Origin: Devosia sp. YR412
GTDB lineage: Bacteria > Pseudomonadota > Alphaproteobacteria > Rhizobiales > Devosiaceae
NCBI RefSeq assembly: GCF_900110945.1
Contig: NZ_FOFL01000001.1
Location: forward strand, 992,001 to 1,056,000
Length of the DNA: 64,000 nt
Reading direction: 5' to 3'
Shown here: positions 1 through 8,601 of the stretch, in pieces
Layout of the letters: every line of letters starts with the position of its first letter
Numbering within the stretch: the stretch's first letter is position 1
Position numbers and translations under genes: made by a program
Notes under the pieces: model-generated
What the model saw: the letters and a program-made list of their open reading frames with translations, nothing else
What the model was told of the DNA's origin: nothing
Database searches by the model: none

Positions 1-431
1 CCGAAGGCGATCGCCCCGAAAGCACCATGGGTGGAGGTATGACTGTCGCCACAGACCAGCGTAGCACCGGGCAGGGTGAAGCCGAGTTCGGGGCCGATGA
101 CATGGACGATACCATGGCGGTTGTCGTTCATGCCGACATAATGCACGCCGAAGCGCGCGCAGTTCTCCTGCAGGCGGGCGACCTGCCTGGAGGCAAGCCC
201 ATCGGGCAGCGGCAAGTGGCGCAGGCGCGTCGGCACGGCATGGTCGGCGACGGCAATATGAGCCGCCGGACGCACCAGTTTCCGGTCTTCAGCGACCAGA
301 CCGGCAAAGGCCTGCGGGCTTGAAACCTCCTGCACCAGGTGCCGGTCGATATAGAGCAGGCTGGTGCCGTCGTCATATTGCTTGACCACGTGTTGCTGCC
401 AGACCTTGTCGTAAAGTGTGTGTGCGCTCAT
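1..431 (-). CDS. leuC: 3-isopropylmalate dehydratase large subunit homologue (partial, N-terminal part)
   Basis: This is the first 143 codons of an aconitase-superfamily subunit; the window edge removes the rest. LeuC with LeuD isomerises 2- to 3-isopropylmalate in leucine synthesis, and relatives dehydrate other branched malates. The reading runs from ATG at 429-431 and shows the family opening TLYDKVW, the IDRHLVQE segment, a VADHAVPT stretch and the substrate/cluster-region motif [12 protein letters not shown] near residue 128. The gene points away from hyuA and shares a 203-base intergenic region with it, including a LacI-type operator. That position suggests a catabolic paralogue rather than the leucine biosynthetic enzyme, but this is inference. 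Whether a leuD follows cannot be seen. Confidence 0.85.
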   Translation of the reverse strand, partial: MSAHTLYDKVWQQHVVKQYDDGTSLLYIDRHLVQEVSSPQAFAGLVAEDRKLVRPAAHIAVADHAVPTRLRHLPLPDGLASRQVARLQENCARFGVHYVGMNDNRHGIVHVIGPELGFTLPGATLVCGDSHTSTHGAFGAIAF

Positions 432-559
432 CGCCGCCGTGACCAAGAAAGCCTATGCATGAAGTGTAGTCTCGTCACCCCGAATGACCATGCAAGAAAT
501 CTGGAGAGCCCGGCAATCTTTGCACTTGCGAAGGTGTCGAAGCGCAATCTATGCTCAAG

Positions 560-573
560 TGAATGCGCATGCA
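560..573. promoter_or_regulatory. Probable LacI-family operator between leuC and hyuA
   Basis: TGAATGCGCATGCA matches 13 of 14 positions of the perfect palindrome TGCATGCGCATGCA found at 5791-5804. It lies 62 bases before the hyuA start and 129 before the leuC start. A further partial copy, TGCATGCGC, lies at 593-601. The regulator is presumably the LacI-type protein encoded at 4521-5585. Confidence 0.6.
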
Positions 574-634
574 ATATCCGAAAGGATGAGGGTGCATGCG
601 CGACGGGGAAGACTATGCAGACAAGGGTAGAGAC

Positions 635-2692
635 ATGAGATTGGGCGTAGACGTTGGCGGGACTTTCACCGACCTGCTGCTGCATGACGAGAAGGGCAAG
701 CGCACCTTCCAGGCCAAGACACCATCCACACCGGAAGACCAGTCGATCGGCGTCGTCGAGGGTGTGAAGCTGATCTGCGAGAAGGCGGGAATTTCGCCTT
801 CCGATATCGACCTGATCCTGCATGGCACCACCGTTGCCACCAATGCCGTCCTCGAAGGCAAGGGCTCCCGCGTCGGCCTTCTGGTCACCGAGGGCTTCGA
901 ATATACGCTGCATCTGGCCAAGGCCTGGACGCCCGGCCCGCTGTTCGGCTGGATCAATATGGACAAGCCCGATCCGCTGGCCTCGCTGGCCGACACGCGC
1001 GGCATTCCCGAACGCATGAATGCGCGCGGCGAAGTGGTGCGAGAACTCGATGTGGCCGCTGCCACTACCCTGATCGACGATCTCTGTTCGTCGGGCATCG
1101 AGGCGCTCACCATCTCGCTGATGCATTCCTATGCCAATGCCGAGCATGAGCGCGCCCTGCGCGACATCGTCGCCCAGCGCTTCCCCGAAATTCCGGTCTC
1201 GCTGTCGTCGGAAATCCTCCCCGAATTCCGCGAATATGACCGCGCCATCACCACGGTGATGAACGACTATGTCCGCCCGATCATGAAGCGCTACCTGTCG
1301 CGCATCGAGGATCGCCTTGCACAGAATGGCGTCACCGCGCGCCTCCACATCGTGCGCTCCGACGGCGGCTTGATGAGCGCCAAGGCCGCCTCGGAACGCC
1401 CCGTGCATACGGTGCTGTCCGGCCCCGCCGGCGGCGTTACCTCCACCATGATGCTGTCGCGCCGCTCGGGCTTTTCCAAGCTCCTGGCCTTCGACATGGG
1501 CGGCACGTCGACCGACGTCGCCGTGATCATCGATGGCGAAGCTGCGATTTCCCGCTCCACTGAAGTCGGCATGTTCCCGGCCAAGGTGCCAACGCTCGAC
1601 GTGCGCAGCGTCGGTGCCGGCGGCGGCTCGATTGCCGACGTTTCGGAACTGACCGGTTCGCTCCGCGTCGGCCCGCGCAGTGCTGGCGCCCGTCCGGGTC
1701 CGGTCTCCTATGGCCGCGGCGGCACCGAGCCGGCGGTCAGTGACGCCAATGTCGTGCTGGGCTATCTGCCGCCGGTGCTGCTCGGTGGCGACATGACCCT
1801 CGATGTGGATGGGGCCCGCAAGGCCGTGGCCCGTGTCGGCGAGCAGATCGGTCTGTCGCCCGAAGATGCTGCCAAGGGCATTATCGACATCGCCAATGAA
1901 GTGATGCTCGGCGCGCTGCGCGTCATCACCGTGCAGCGCGGTCTCGACCCTCGCGAATTCGGCATTGTCGCCTTTGGTGGCGCCGGTCCGCTGCATGGTA
2001 ATGCCATGGCCGAACTGCTCGGCTGCTATCCCGTCCTCGTGCCGCCCAATCCGGGCGTGCTCTGTGCCTTAGGGTTCCTCGAAGCCGACTTCCGCAACGA
2101 GTTCGTCCAGACCTACATCCGCTCGACCGTCGGCCTCGACCCGTCGGAAGTCTGGACGCGATTTGCCGACCTCGACGGCAAGGCGCAGGCCTGGCTCACC
2201 GAGCAGGAAGTCGCCGATAGCGACGCCACCGTCACCTATTCGCTCGACCTGCGCTACGAGCAGCAGGGCTTTGAAGTGGCTGTACCGGTCAGCGCGGAAG
2301 ACGTCCGCAACAAGGGCGCCCTCACCCGCACGCTGGCAGATTTCCACGACATCCATGAACGTCTCTATGGCGTGCGCTTCACCGTCCCCGTCGAACTGGT
2401 CGCCATGCGCGTGGTCGCTCGTGGCGCTACCGAGCCGGTCGAGGAAGTGCTGCCCGAGGGCGCAGGCACCGATGTGAAGGCTGCGGTGATCGAAACCGCC
2501 AAGGCCTATTTCAACGGCGCCTGGCAGGAGACCCTGCACTACGACCGCGCCAAATTGGGCGTCGGTTCGCGGGTCGAGGGCCCGGCGATCATCCGCCAAT
2601 ATGACACCACCACCGTGCTGCTCCCGGCGCATTACGCCGAGATCGACAGGCATGGTAACATCCTGATCTGGCCGGTTTCGAAGGGGAATTGA
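635..2692 (+). CDS. hyuA: Hydantoinase/5-oxoprolinase subunit A (HyuA family)
   Basis: This 685-residue protein is the ATP-binding subunit of a hydantoinase, 5-oxoprolinase or acetone-carboxylase-like enzyme, which with HyuB opens cyclic amide substrates using ATP. The N-terminus has the actin-fold phosphate loop GVDVGGTFTD (residues 4-13). A second phosphate loop DMGGTSTDV and a GGAGPLH motif follow, in the usual family order, and length is normal. The start at ATG 635 is chosen because the family begins directly with this loop and AGGGTAGAG lies upstream; the frame is open further upstream to 596. The hyuB gene starts 5 bases after the stop. A LacI-type operator lies upstream. The exact substrate cannot be read from sequence. 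Confidence 0.9.
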   Translation: MRLGVDVGGTFTDLLLHDEKGKRTFQAKTPSTPEDQSIGVVEGVKLICEKAGISPSDIDLILHGTTVATNAVLEGKGSRVGLLVTEGFEYTLHLAKAWTPGPLFGWINMDKPDPLASLADTRGIPERMNARGEVVRELDVAAATTLIDDLCSSGIEALTISLMHSYANAEHERALRDIVAQRFPEIPVSLSSEILPEFREYDRAITTVMNDYVRPIMKRYLSRIEDRLAQNGVTARLHIVRSDGGLMSAKAASERPVHTVLSGPAGGVTSTMMLSRRSGFSKLLAFDMGGTSTDVAVIIDGEAAISRSTEVGMFPAKVPTLDVRSVGAGGGSIADVSELTGSLRVGPRSAGARPGPVSYGRGGTEPAVSDANVVLGYLPPVLLGGDMTLDVDGARKAVARVGEQIGLSPEDAAKGIIDIANEVMLGALRVITVQRGLDPREFGIVAFGGAGPLHGNAMAELLGCYPVLVPPNPGVLCALGFLEADFRNEFVQTYIRSTVGLDPSEVWTRFADLDGKAQAWLTEQEVADSDATVTYSLDLRYEQQGFEVAVPVSAEDVRNKGALTRTLADFHDIHERLYGVRFTVPVELVAMRVVARGATEPVEEVLPEGAGTDVKAAVIETAKAYFNGAWQETLHYDRAKLGVGSRVEGPAIIRQYDTTTVLLPAHYAEIDRHGNILIWPVSKGN

Positions 2693-2697
2693 GCGCC

Positions 2698-4491
2698 ATG
2701 AGCATCAAGACAGACGGCACCAAAGTCGATCCGATCACCCTCGACATCATCGAGAACGCCCTCAAGAACGCCCGCTTCGAAATGGATGGCGTAGTGGTGC
2801 GCATTTCGCTATCGCCGGTGATCCGCGAGCAGCACGACGAATTCCCGATGATCTGCAACGAGCGCGGCCAGATGATCGTCGGCCAGTTCGGCTCCTACAT
2901 CCCGTCCGTGGTCGAAAAGTTCGGCGGCGACGTCAACGAGGGCGACATCTTCGTCTGGAATGACCCTTATGCCTCCAAGGGCTCCATTTCGCACAATAAC
3001 GACTGGTGCGTGATGCTGCCGATCTTCCACCAGGAGGTGCTGGTCGGCTTCTCGTCGATCTTCGGCCACATGGTCGACGTTGGCGGTTCGGTACCCGGCT
3101 CGATGCCCGCCAATGCCCGCACCATCTGGGAAGAAGGCCTACGCGTGCCGCCGGTCAAGATCTACGACAAGGGCGTGCTCAACCAGGGCGTGCTCGACAT
3201 CATGCTCAACAATTCGCGCACTCCGGACATGAACCGGGCCGATCTGATGGCCCTGATCGCCGGTTGCCGCACCGCCTCGACCCGCGTTCGCGAACTCTGC
3301 GACCGCTTCGGCCGCGACACCTATATGACCGCCTGCGACATGCTGCTGGCCCGCACCCGCGAAGCCATGCGCGTGGTGATCCAGAAGTATATCCCGGAAG
3401 AGCCGGTCAGCTTCACCGACTATGTCGATGATGACGGGTTGGGCAATGGTCCGTTCAAGATGACGCTGACCATTTCGCGGCGCGGCGATATCGCCGTGTT
3501 CGACTGGACCGGCACGGACGCCCAGGCGGAGGGCCCGATCAACTTCCACATCCATGAAGGGCTCTGCAAACTCTTCTTTGGCGTCTACATGATCATGTCG
3601 TTCGATCCTTCGGTGCTGTTCAACGAAGGCTTTTACGACCTTTTCGAGATCGTGCTGCCGGAAGGCAGCCTGCTCAATCCGCGCTTCCCGGCCGCACTGT
3701 CGAACCGCCTCAACACCCACACGCGCTTCTTTGACTGCCAGGCTGGCGCGCTGGGCAAATTCGTACCGCAGCTGTCGATGGCGGCCGGTTACGGCACCAG
3801 CCCGCATTTCATCTTTTCGGGCACCGACAAGGACCACAAGTATTTCCAGCTGATGGAACTGCTGTTCGGCGGCGTGCCTGGACGTCCCAAAGGCGATGGC
3901 TTCGATGGCCATGCCTGGTGGCCGCTGTTTTCGGCAACTCCGATCGAATATATCGAGAACTACTATCCCGTGCTGATCGAGCGCTACCAGCCGATTCAGG
4001 ATTCCGGTGGTCCGGGCCTGCATCGTGGTGGCGCCGGCATCGAGAAGGTCTATCGCGTGCTGGCCTCGGGCAGCGTCTCGATCCACGACGACCGCGAAGT
4101 GGTGCCGCCGTGGGGCATTAATGGCGGGCTGCATGGCGGCACGTCGAGCAAATGGGTGATCAAGGCCGGCGAAACCGAGCCGACCCGCATTCCCTCCAAG
4201 ATCGACAATCTCAAGGTCAATCCTGGAGATCGCGTGGTGTTCAAGACCGCCGGTTCCGGTGGCTGGGGCGATCCGCTTGATCGCGACGCCGGTATCGTTG
4301 CCCGTGATGTGCGCTATGGCCTGGTGTCGCGCGAACAGGCCGAGACCTCCTACGGCGTGATCCTCACCGAGGACAACCAGCCGGACGTGTATGCGACAGC
4401 CAAGCATCGCGCTACGGCCAAGGAAGTGCGCGGCGAGCCGCCAGCCTTCGACTTCGGCTATACGCCACCCGAACGGCAGGCAGCGGAATAA
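2698..4491 (+). CDS. hyuB: Hydantoinase/5-oxoprolinase subunit B (HyuB family)
   Basis: This 597-residue protein is the partner of the upstream HyuA. The family hallmark DPITLDIIENAL starts at about residue 10, and segments typical of HyuB follow, such as GHMVDVGG and the C-terminal GSGGWGDPLDRD. HyuA and HyuB form a mixed complex in the cytoplasm that hydrolyses hydantoin-like or oxoproline-like rings. I start at ATG 2698, which has AAGGGG 11 bases upstream; an in-frame TTG at 2689 is possible but lies on top of the hyuA stop codon. The genes are surely co-transcribed. Transcription should end at the perfect hairpin just after the stop codon. No frameshift or missing segment is apparent. Confidence 0.9.
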   Translation: MSIKTDGTKVDPITLDIIENALKNARFEMDGVVVRISLSPVIREQHDEFPMICNERGQMIVGQFGSYIPSVVEKFGGDVNEGDIFVWNDPYASKGSISHNNDWCVMLPIFHQEVLVGFSSIFGHMVDVGGSVPGSMPANARTIWEEGLRVPPVKIYDKGVLNQGVLDIMLNNSRTPDMNRADLMALIAGCRTASTRVRELCDRFGRDTYMTACDMLLARTREAMRVVIQKYIPEEPVSFTDYVDDDGLGNGPFKMTLTISRRGDIAVFDWTGTDAQAEGPINFHIHEGLCKLFFGVYMIMSFDPSVLFNEGFYDLFEIVLPEGSLLNPRFPAALSNRLNTHTRFFDCQAGALGKFVPQLSMAAGYGTSPHFIFSGTDKDHKYFQLMELLFGGVPGRPKGDGFDGHAWWPLFSATPIEYIENYYPVLIERYQPIQDSGGPGLHRGGAGIEKVYRVLASGSVSIHDDREVVPPWGINGGLHGGTSSKWVIKAGETEPTRIPSKIDNLKVNPGDRVVFKTAGSGGWGDPLDRDAGIVARDVRYGLVSREQAETSYGVILTEDNQPDVYATAKHRATAKEVRGEPPAFDFGYTPPERQAAE

Positions 4492-4495
4492 ATGG

Positions 4496-4522
4496 AAACG
4501 GGGCCTTCGGGCCCCGTTTTTT
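4496..4522. terminator. Bidirectional rho-independent terminator between hyuB and lacI-1
   Basis: A perfect 10-bp stem (AAACGGGGCC at 4496-4505, GGCCCCGTTT at 4510-4519) closes on a stable TTCG tetraloop and runs into six T residues on the plus strand. The A-rich left arm gives a U tract on the other strand, and the last base of the T tract overlaps the stop codon of the convergent regulator. Confidence 0.92.
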
Positions 4523-5585
4523 AGCTCTGGCTGTCGTCCTTGTCCCAGCGATAGGCCGCTGGCACCGGGATGGTGTTGCGCCAGATCAGGCGGCCCTTGA
4601 TCGGCCGGTCAATGCCGCGCGGGATTGGTTCGGTGGGATCGTCGAGATGAAGGATTTCCAACGTTTCGTCGACCATCTGCTCGATCGGCTGGCGCACCGT
4701 GGTCAACTGGTAAGGCAGACGACGACCCTCGGGAATATCGTCGAAACCGCCGACCATGAGGTCTTCCGGCACGCGCAGGCCAAGCCTGTGGCGCAGGGCA
4801 TCAATCGCCGCCATGGCCATGATGTCATTGACGCCGAACAGCGCATCGGGCCGGGTGCGGTTCTGATCGCGGAACAATTTGACCGTGGCGTTGAAGGCGC
4901 CCTCATAGGAGGAATGGCCCTCCACTTCGACGATCTCGCTGCGCTTGATACCGCCTTCGAGCAAACGCCCGACAAAGCCGCGCACACGGTCTTGGCTGGT
5001 GGTGCCCTTGAGATCGCCGGTGATCAGCGCGAAATTCTTGGCGCCGGCGGCAAGAAAGGCCTCGGCGATCAGTGCCCCGCCAGCAACATTGTCACAGCGC
5101 ACGCCCGACGCATCGGAGCCCGGAATGTAGCGGTTGAACAGTACGATGGGGATGCCGCGGTCGTGGCACAGGCTGATCATCCGCGTCGATAGCTGCGCCG
5201 CGGTCAGCACCACCCCGTCGACCTGGTATTTCAGCAGGTGCATGATGGCTTCGTCGCTCTCCGAATTGGGCTCGACGGTAAAGATCAGCACCTGCCGGCC
5301 CTGCTCCTGCAGTTTCCGGCTAAACGTGTGCAGCACATGCACGTAAAACGGGTTGTCCAGGTTGCCGATGATCAGCGCGACGATATTGGTGCGCTTGGTG
5401 GTCAGGCTGCTGGCGATGGAATTGGGAACGTAGTTGAGCTTGAGCGCCGCATCGAGAACCTTGGAGCGGGTCTCATCGGCGATTCTGGATCCCGGCGTGA
5501 AGGCCCGCGACACTGCTGATTGTGACACGCCGGCCAGTGCGGCCACATCGAATGAAGTTGATCTGGAGCTCTTGCGCGCCATCAC
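4521..5585 (-). CDS. LacI-family transcriptional regulator (regulator 1)
   Basis: This 354-residue repressor-type protein has an N-terminal LacI helix-turn-helix (FDVAALAGVSQSAVSRAF, residues 12-29) and hinge NYVPNSIASSL. The rest is a periplasmic-binding-protein-like sensing domain (NIVALIIGNLDNPFY, later LFGVNDIMAMAAID and VGGFDDIP). Such proteins bind a sugar-like ligand and release operator DNA. The second codon is also ATG (5582), so the true start may be one residue later; GGAAAGAG supports either. It faces away from the sugar importer at 5852 with operator-like palindromes at 5612 and 5791, which implies autoregulation and control of the importer, hyuAB and perhaps leuC. The inducer is unknown. 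Confidence 0.92.
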   Translation of the reverse strand: MMARKSSRSTSFDVAALAGVSQSAVSRAFTPGSRIADETRSKVLDAALKLNYVPNSIASSLTTKRTNIVALIIGNLDNPFYVHVLHTFSRKLQEQGRQVLIFTVEPNSESDEAIMHLLKYQVDGVVLTAAQLSTRMISLCHDRGIPIVLFNRYIPGSDASGVRCDNVAGGALIAEAFLAAGAKNFALITGDLKGTTSQDRVRGFVGRLLEGGIKRSEIVEVEGHSSYEGAFNATVKLFRDQNRTRPDALFGVNDIMAMAAIDALRHRLGLRVPEDLMVGGFDDIPEGRRLPYQLTTVRQPIEQMVDETLEILHLDDPTEPIPRGIDRPIKGRLIWRNTIPVPAAYRWDKDDSQS

Positions 5586-5611
5586 GATCTCTTTCCAGGG
5601 CGCAAGATTCT

Positions 5612-5625
5612 AGAATGCGCATGCA
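5612..5625. promoter_or_regulatory. Probable LacI-family operator in front of lacI-1
   Basis: AGAATGCGCATGCA matches 12 of 14 positions of the palindrome at 5791 and keeps the ATGCGCAT core. It lies 27 bases upstream of the regulator's start codon, a typical autoregulatory position. Confidence 0.55.
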
Positions 5626-5790
5626 ATGATCCGTCCCCGCATTATCGTTAGCTGCAGCCGGGCGGGGATTCAATGGAAACATGCTGCATTCCTGTGCATC
5701 TAGCCTGCAAAAGTGGCGTGCCAAAGAGGCCTTCAGATGCCAAAGATTTTCACCCGGCTGATTGACTTGTTTCCAAGCTTGCGCTCACTA

Positions 5791-5804
5791 TGCATGCGCA
5801 TGCA
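5791..5804. promoter_or_regulatory. Perfect 14-bp palindrome, probable LacI-family operator of the sugar importer
   Basis: TGCATGCGCATGCA is its own reverse complement with a CpG at its centre, as is usual for LacI-family operators. It lies 48 bases before the start of the binding-protein gene at 5852. Near-copies occur at 560 and 5612. Confidence 0.65.
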
Positions 5805-5851
5805 CTGCTGTGGCCCGAGGGGGGCTGGCGGTGCGGGACAGGGAGAATTCA

Positions 5852-6970
5852 ATGAAGAAACGTGCGCTACTCGCATCGGTGGCCGCCGTGACGATGCTTG
5901 CTGGCATGGTTGGGGCTGCCTCCGCGGATGAAGTGACTGACGGCGTGGCTCGCGCCACTGAAAATCTCGCGAAATACACCTCGACGCCGGAATTCGTGGC
6001 GCCGGGCGACCCCTTCGATGCCAAGGCCTGCGCCGCCGGCAAGAAGATGATGTCGATCCCCAACAACAGCGGCAATCCCTTCCTCAAGGGCATTATCGAC
6101 CGCATGAAGGCTGCCGGTGCCGAAGTGGGCCTGGAAGTTCGCGAATGGGAAAACCAGGGCCAGCCGGCGCAATGGGTGCAGGGCATCGAACTTGCCACCC
6201 GCGAAGGCTATGACATCATCGACCTGATCTCGGGTATCGATCCGGGCACCGTCGCGCCACAGCTCGAAGCCGCCAAAGCTGCCGGCGTCAAGGTGATGAC
6301 CTCGCACTTCTATGATCCGAGCTTTGAACAGCACCCCGTGGTGTCGAGCTCGCTGACCATCGGCTTCGGCGAAGTCGGCACCATTCTTGCCGACTGGTCC
6401 ACGGTTGCGACCAATGGCGCCGCCAATATCGCGCTGGTCATCTCCACCGACGTTCCGCCCACCATTCCGCTGGTCGAGAACTTCAAGAAGCAGCTCGCCG
6501 CCAACTGCCCGAACTGCAAGATCGTGCAGGAGATCAATGTCGGCGTCACCGAATGGGGTACCAAGATCCAGCCGGCCGTGCAGACCGCCGTGCAGGCCAA
6601 TCCCGACATCAATGTCATCATCCCGATCTATGACTCGATGAGCCAGTTCGTGGTCCCTGCCCTCCGCCTTGCCGGCAAGACCGGTGAAGTCAAGCTCGCG
6701 ACCTTCAACGGCACCCCGTTCGTGCTGGACTTCATCGCCCAGGGCGCTGCCGATATGGATATCGGTGAAAGCCTCGACTGGATCGCCTATGCCACGGTGG
6801 ACGGCCATCTGCGCGATGCCTGCGGCCTGCCGACTCCGACGGCGCTCAACGTGCCCTTCTACATCTTCGACAAGGACAATGTTGCCGAAGCTGGTACCCC
6901 TGCCCAGTTCGATACGGGCTATGGCGACGCCTACAAGGCCGGCTTCCACACCCTGTGGGGCATCGAATAA
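5852..6970 (+). CDS. Sugar ABC transporter periplasmic binding protein (RbsB/CUT2-like)
   Basis: This 372-residue exported protein begins with a clear Sec signal peptide (MKKRALLASVAAVTMLAG, cleavage probably after ASA near residue 26). The body reads as a type I periplasmic binding fold of the RbsB kind: MSIPNNSGNPFLKGIIDRM, GYDIIDLISG, GVKVMTSHF, and a hinge-side VKLATFNGTP. It would capture the substrate and hand it to the downstream permease. Start ATG 5852 has AGGGAG 6 bases upstream; the open frame further upstream lacks a signal peptide at its end. Its stop TAA overlaps the ATG of the ATPase gene by one base. The ligand is not evident; neighbours suggest a polyol, sulfopolyol or cyclic amide-derived compound rather than ribose. 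Confidence 0.87.
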   Translation: MKKRALLASVAAVTMLAGMVGAASADEVTDGVARATENLAKYTSTPEFVAPGDPFDAKACAAGKKMMSIPNNSGNPFLKGIIDRMKAAGAEVGLEVREWENQGQPAQWVQGIELATREGYDIIDLISGIDPGTVAPQLEAAKAAGVKVMTSHFYDPSFEQHPVVSSSLTIGFGEVGTILADWSTVATNGAANIALVISTDVPPTIPLVENFKKQLAANCPNCKIVQEINVGVTEWGTKIQPAVQTAVQANPDINVIIPIYDSMSQFVVPALRLAGKTGEVKLATFNGTPFVLDFIAQGAADMDIGESLDWIAYATVDGHLRDACGLPTPTALNVPFYIFDKDNVAEAGTPAQFDTGYGDAYKAGFHTLWGIE

Positions 6971-8601
6971 TGCCCAGCTTGTCGGATCAAGCTCTAGCCG
7001 ATCCGACAAGCCATCCGGGGGCGCCTCTAGCGCTCCCGGTGCTGTCGGTGTCCAATATTTCCAAGACCTTCGGCGGCGCCAAGGCGCTGCAGAATGTCTC
7101 CTTCAAGGTCATGCCCGGCGAAGTTCACGGCCTGCTTGGCAAGAATGGCTCCGGCAAATCCACCCTGGTCAAGATCCTCGCCGGCTTTCATGCCCCCGAT
7201 GACGGCGGCAGGCTGGAATTCAACGGCGAACCCGTCAGCCTGCCTTTGAAGCCGGGCGACTATCGTCGGCTCGGCATGGCCTTCGTGCATCAGAACCTGG
7301 GCCTCATTCCCTCGCTGACCGTGCTGGAAAACCTGCGCCTGGTGCCGCTGACTTCCGGCAAGTCGCTCTATATCGACTGGCCCGCCCAGGAGCGCGCCGC
7401 CCGCCAGGCGCTGTCGCGCTTCGGGCTCGACCTCGATCCTAATGAGCGCGTCGATCGGCTGACGCCGGTGCAGCGCGCCCTGCTCGCCATAGTCCGCGCC
7501 TTTGAGGAAATCGAAGCCTCGCGCGCCGTCACCGGCCGCCCCGGCCTCGTACTGCTGGACGAACCCACGCCATTCCTGCCTGCTGCCGGCGTCGAGCAGC
7601 TGTTTGCCATGGTGCGCTCGATCACCCAGTCGGGCTCCAGCGTCATCTTCATTTCCCATGACATCGACGAGGTCATGGAGATCACCGATTCCATCACCGT
7701 ACTGCGCGATGGCCAGATGGCCGGTGTACTGAGCCGCGCCGATGCCACTCACGAAACCATCGTCAAGATGATTGTCGGCCGCAGTCTATCCAAAACCGCC
7801 CGCCCGTCCGGCGATCCGGCCAGTCGCCCGGTCTTCGCGCGCATTTCCGGCCTCTCTGGCAAGATGCTGCAGCCCTCCGATCTGCATGTCGGCAAGGGCG
7901 AGATCCTCGGCCTCACCGGCCTGATCGGTTCGGGCTATGGCGAAGTGCCGTATTTGGTGTTCGGCGCCCATGCCGCGCGCTCCGGTACCATCTCGGTCAA
8001 TGGCGGCGCCGAGATCGCCCAGACCGCCCTGTCACCCAAGTCGGCCATCGACATGGGCTTTGCCCTGCTACCCGGCGATCGCCAGGGTGCCAGCGGTGTC
8101 GATAGCCTGCCCATCGTGGACAACATGTTCCTGCCCGACGTCAGCCGCTTCTTCAAATCAGGCTTCATGCGCAACCGCGCCATGGTGCGCGAGGCCAAGA
8201 CTTTGGGTGCCGAATTCGAAGTCCGGCCCAACGATCCAGGGCTCAAGCTCTCGGCGCTGTCGGGCGGCAATGCCCAAAAGGTGCTGATTGCGCGCTGGAT
8301 GAACCGCTCGCCGCTGCTGCTGCTGCTCGACGAACCCACCCAGGGCGTCGATGTCGGCACCCGCCAGCAGATATTTGCCGCTTTGCGCGCCGCTGCCGCC
8401 AAGGGCATGTCGGTGATCTGCGCCAGCTCCGAAGCCGAGCAGCTGGCCGAAATCTGCGACCGCGTGCTGGTGTTTTCCAAGGGCCAGATCTGCACGGAAA
8501 TCACCGGCGACGCGCTGACCAAGGAGGGCATTTCGGAAGCGTGTTACGCAACCGCCGCGCCTGCCTCTACCTCTTCCACTCTCTCGCGGGTTGCATCATG
8601 A
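6970..8601 (+). CDS. Sugar ABC transporter ATP-binding protein, two ABC domains (RbsA-like)
   Basis: This 543-residue ATPase has two tandem nucleotide-binding domains, as in RbsA/MglA. Domain 1 has Walker A GKNGSGKST (57-65) and Walker B LVLLDEPT, but in place of the usual ABC signature it reads LTPVQRALLAIVRAF. Domain 2 has a degenerate Walker A (GLIGSGYGEV), a proper signature LSGGNAQKV and Walker B LLLLDEPTQGVD. Mixed competence of the two halves is common in this family, but loss of the signature in domain 1 is stronger than usual. ATG 6970 overlaps the previous stop; the stop TGA overlaps the permease ATG, so translation is coupled throughout. Confidence 0.88.
   Translation: MPSLSDQALADPTSHPGAPLALPVLSVSNISKTFGGAKALQNVSFKVMPGEVHGLLGKNGSGKSTLVKILAGFHAPDDGGRLEFNGEPVSLPLKPGDYRRLGMAFVHQNLGLIPSLTVLENLRLVPLTSGKSLYIDWPAQERAARQALSRFGLDLDPNERVDRLTPVQRALLAIVRAFEEIEASRAVTGRPGLVLLDEPTPFLPAAGVEQLFAMVRSITQSGSSVIFISHDIDEVMEITDSITVLRDGQMAGVLSRADATHETIVKMIVGRSLSKTARPSGDPASRPVFARISGLSGKMLQPSDLHVGKGEILGLTGLIGSGYGEVPYLVFGAHAARSGTISVNGGAEIAQTALSPKSAIDMGFALLPGDRQGASGVDSLPIVDNMFLPDVSRFFKSGFMRNRAMVREAKTLGAEFEVRPNDPGLKLSALSGGNAQKVLIARWMNRSPLLLLLDEPTQGVDVGTRQQIFAALRAAAAKGMSVICASSEAEQLAEICDRVLVFSKGQICTEITGDALTKEGISEACYATAAPASTSSTLSRVAS

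Noticed and set aside
428..1996. Minus-strand open frame of 522 codons opposite hyuA
   Set aside because: An antisense shadow with His/Gly/Arg-rich composition. The hyuA reading has all family motifs.
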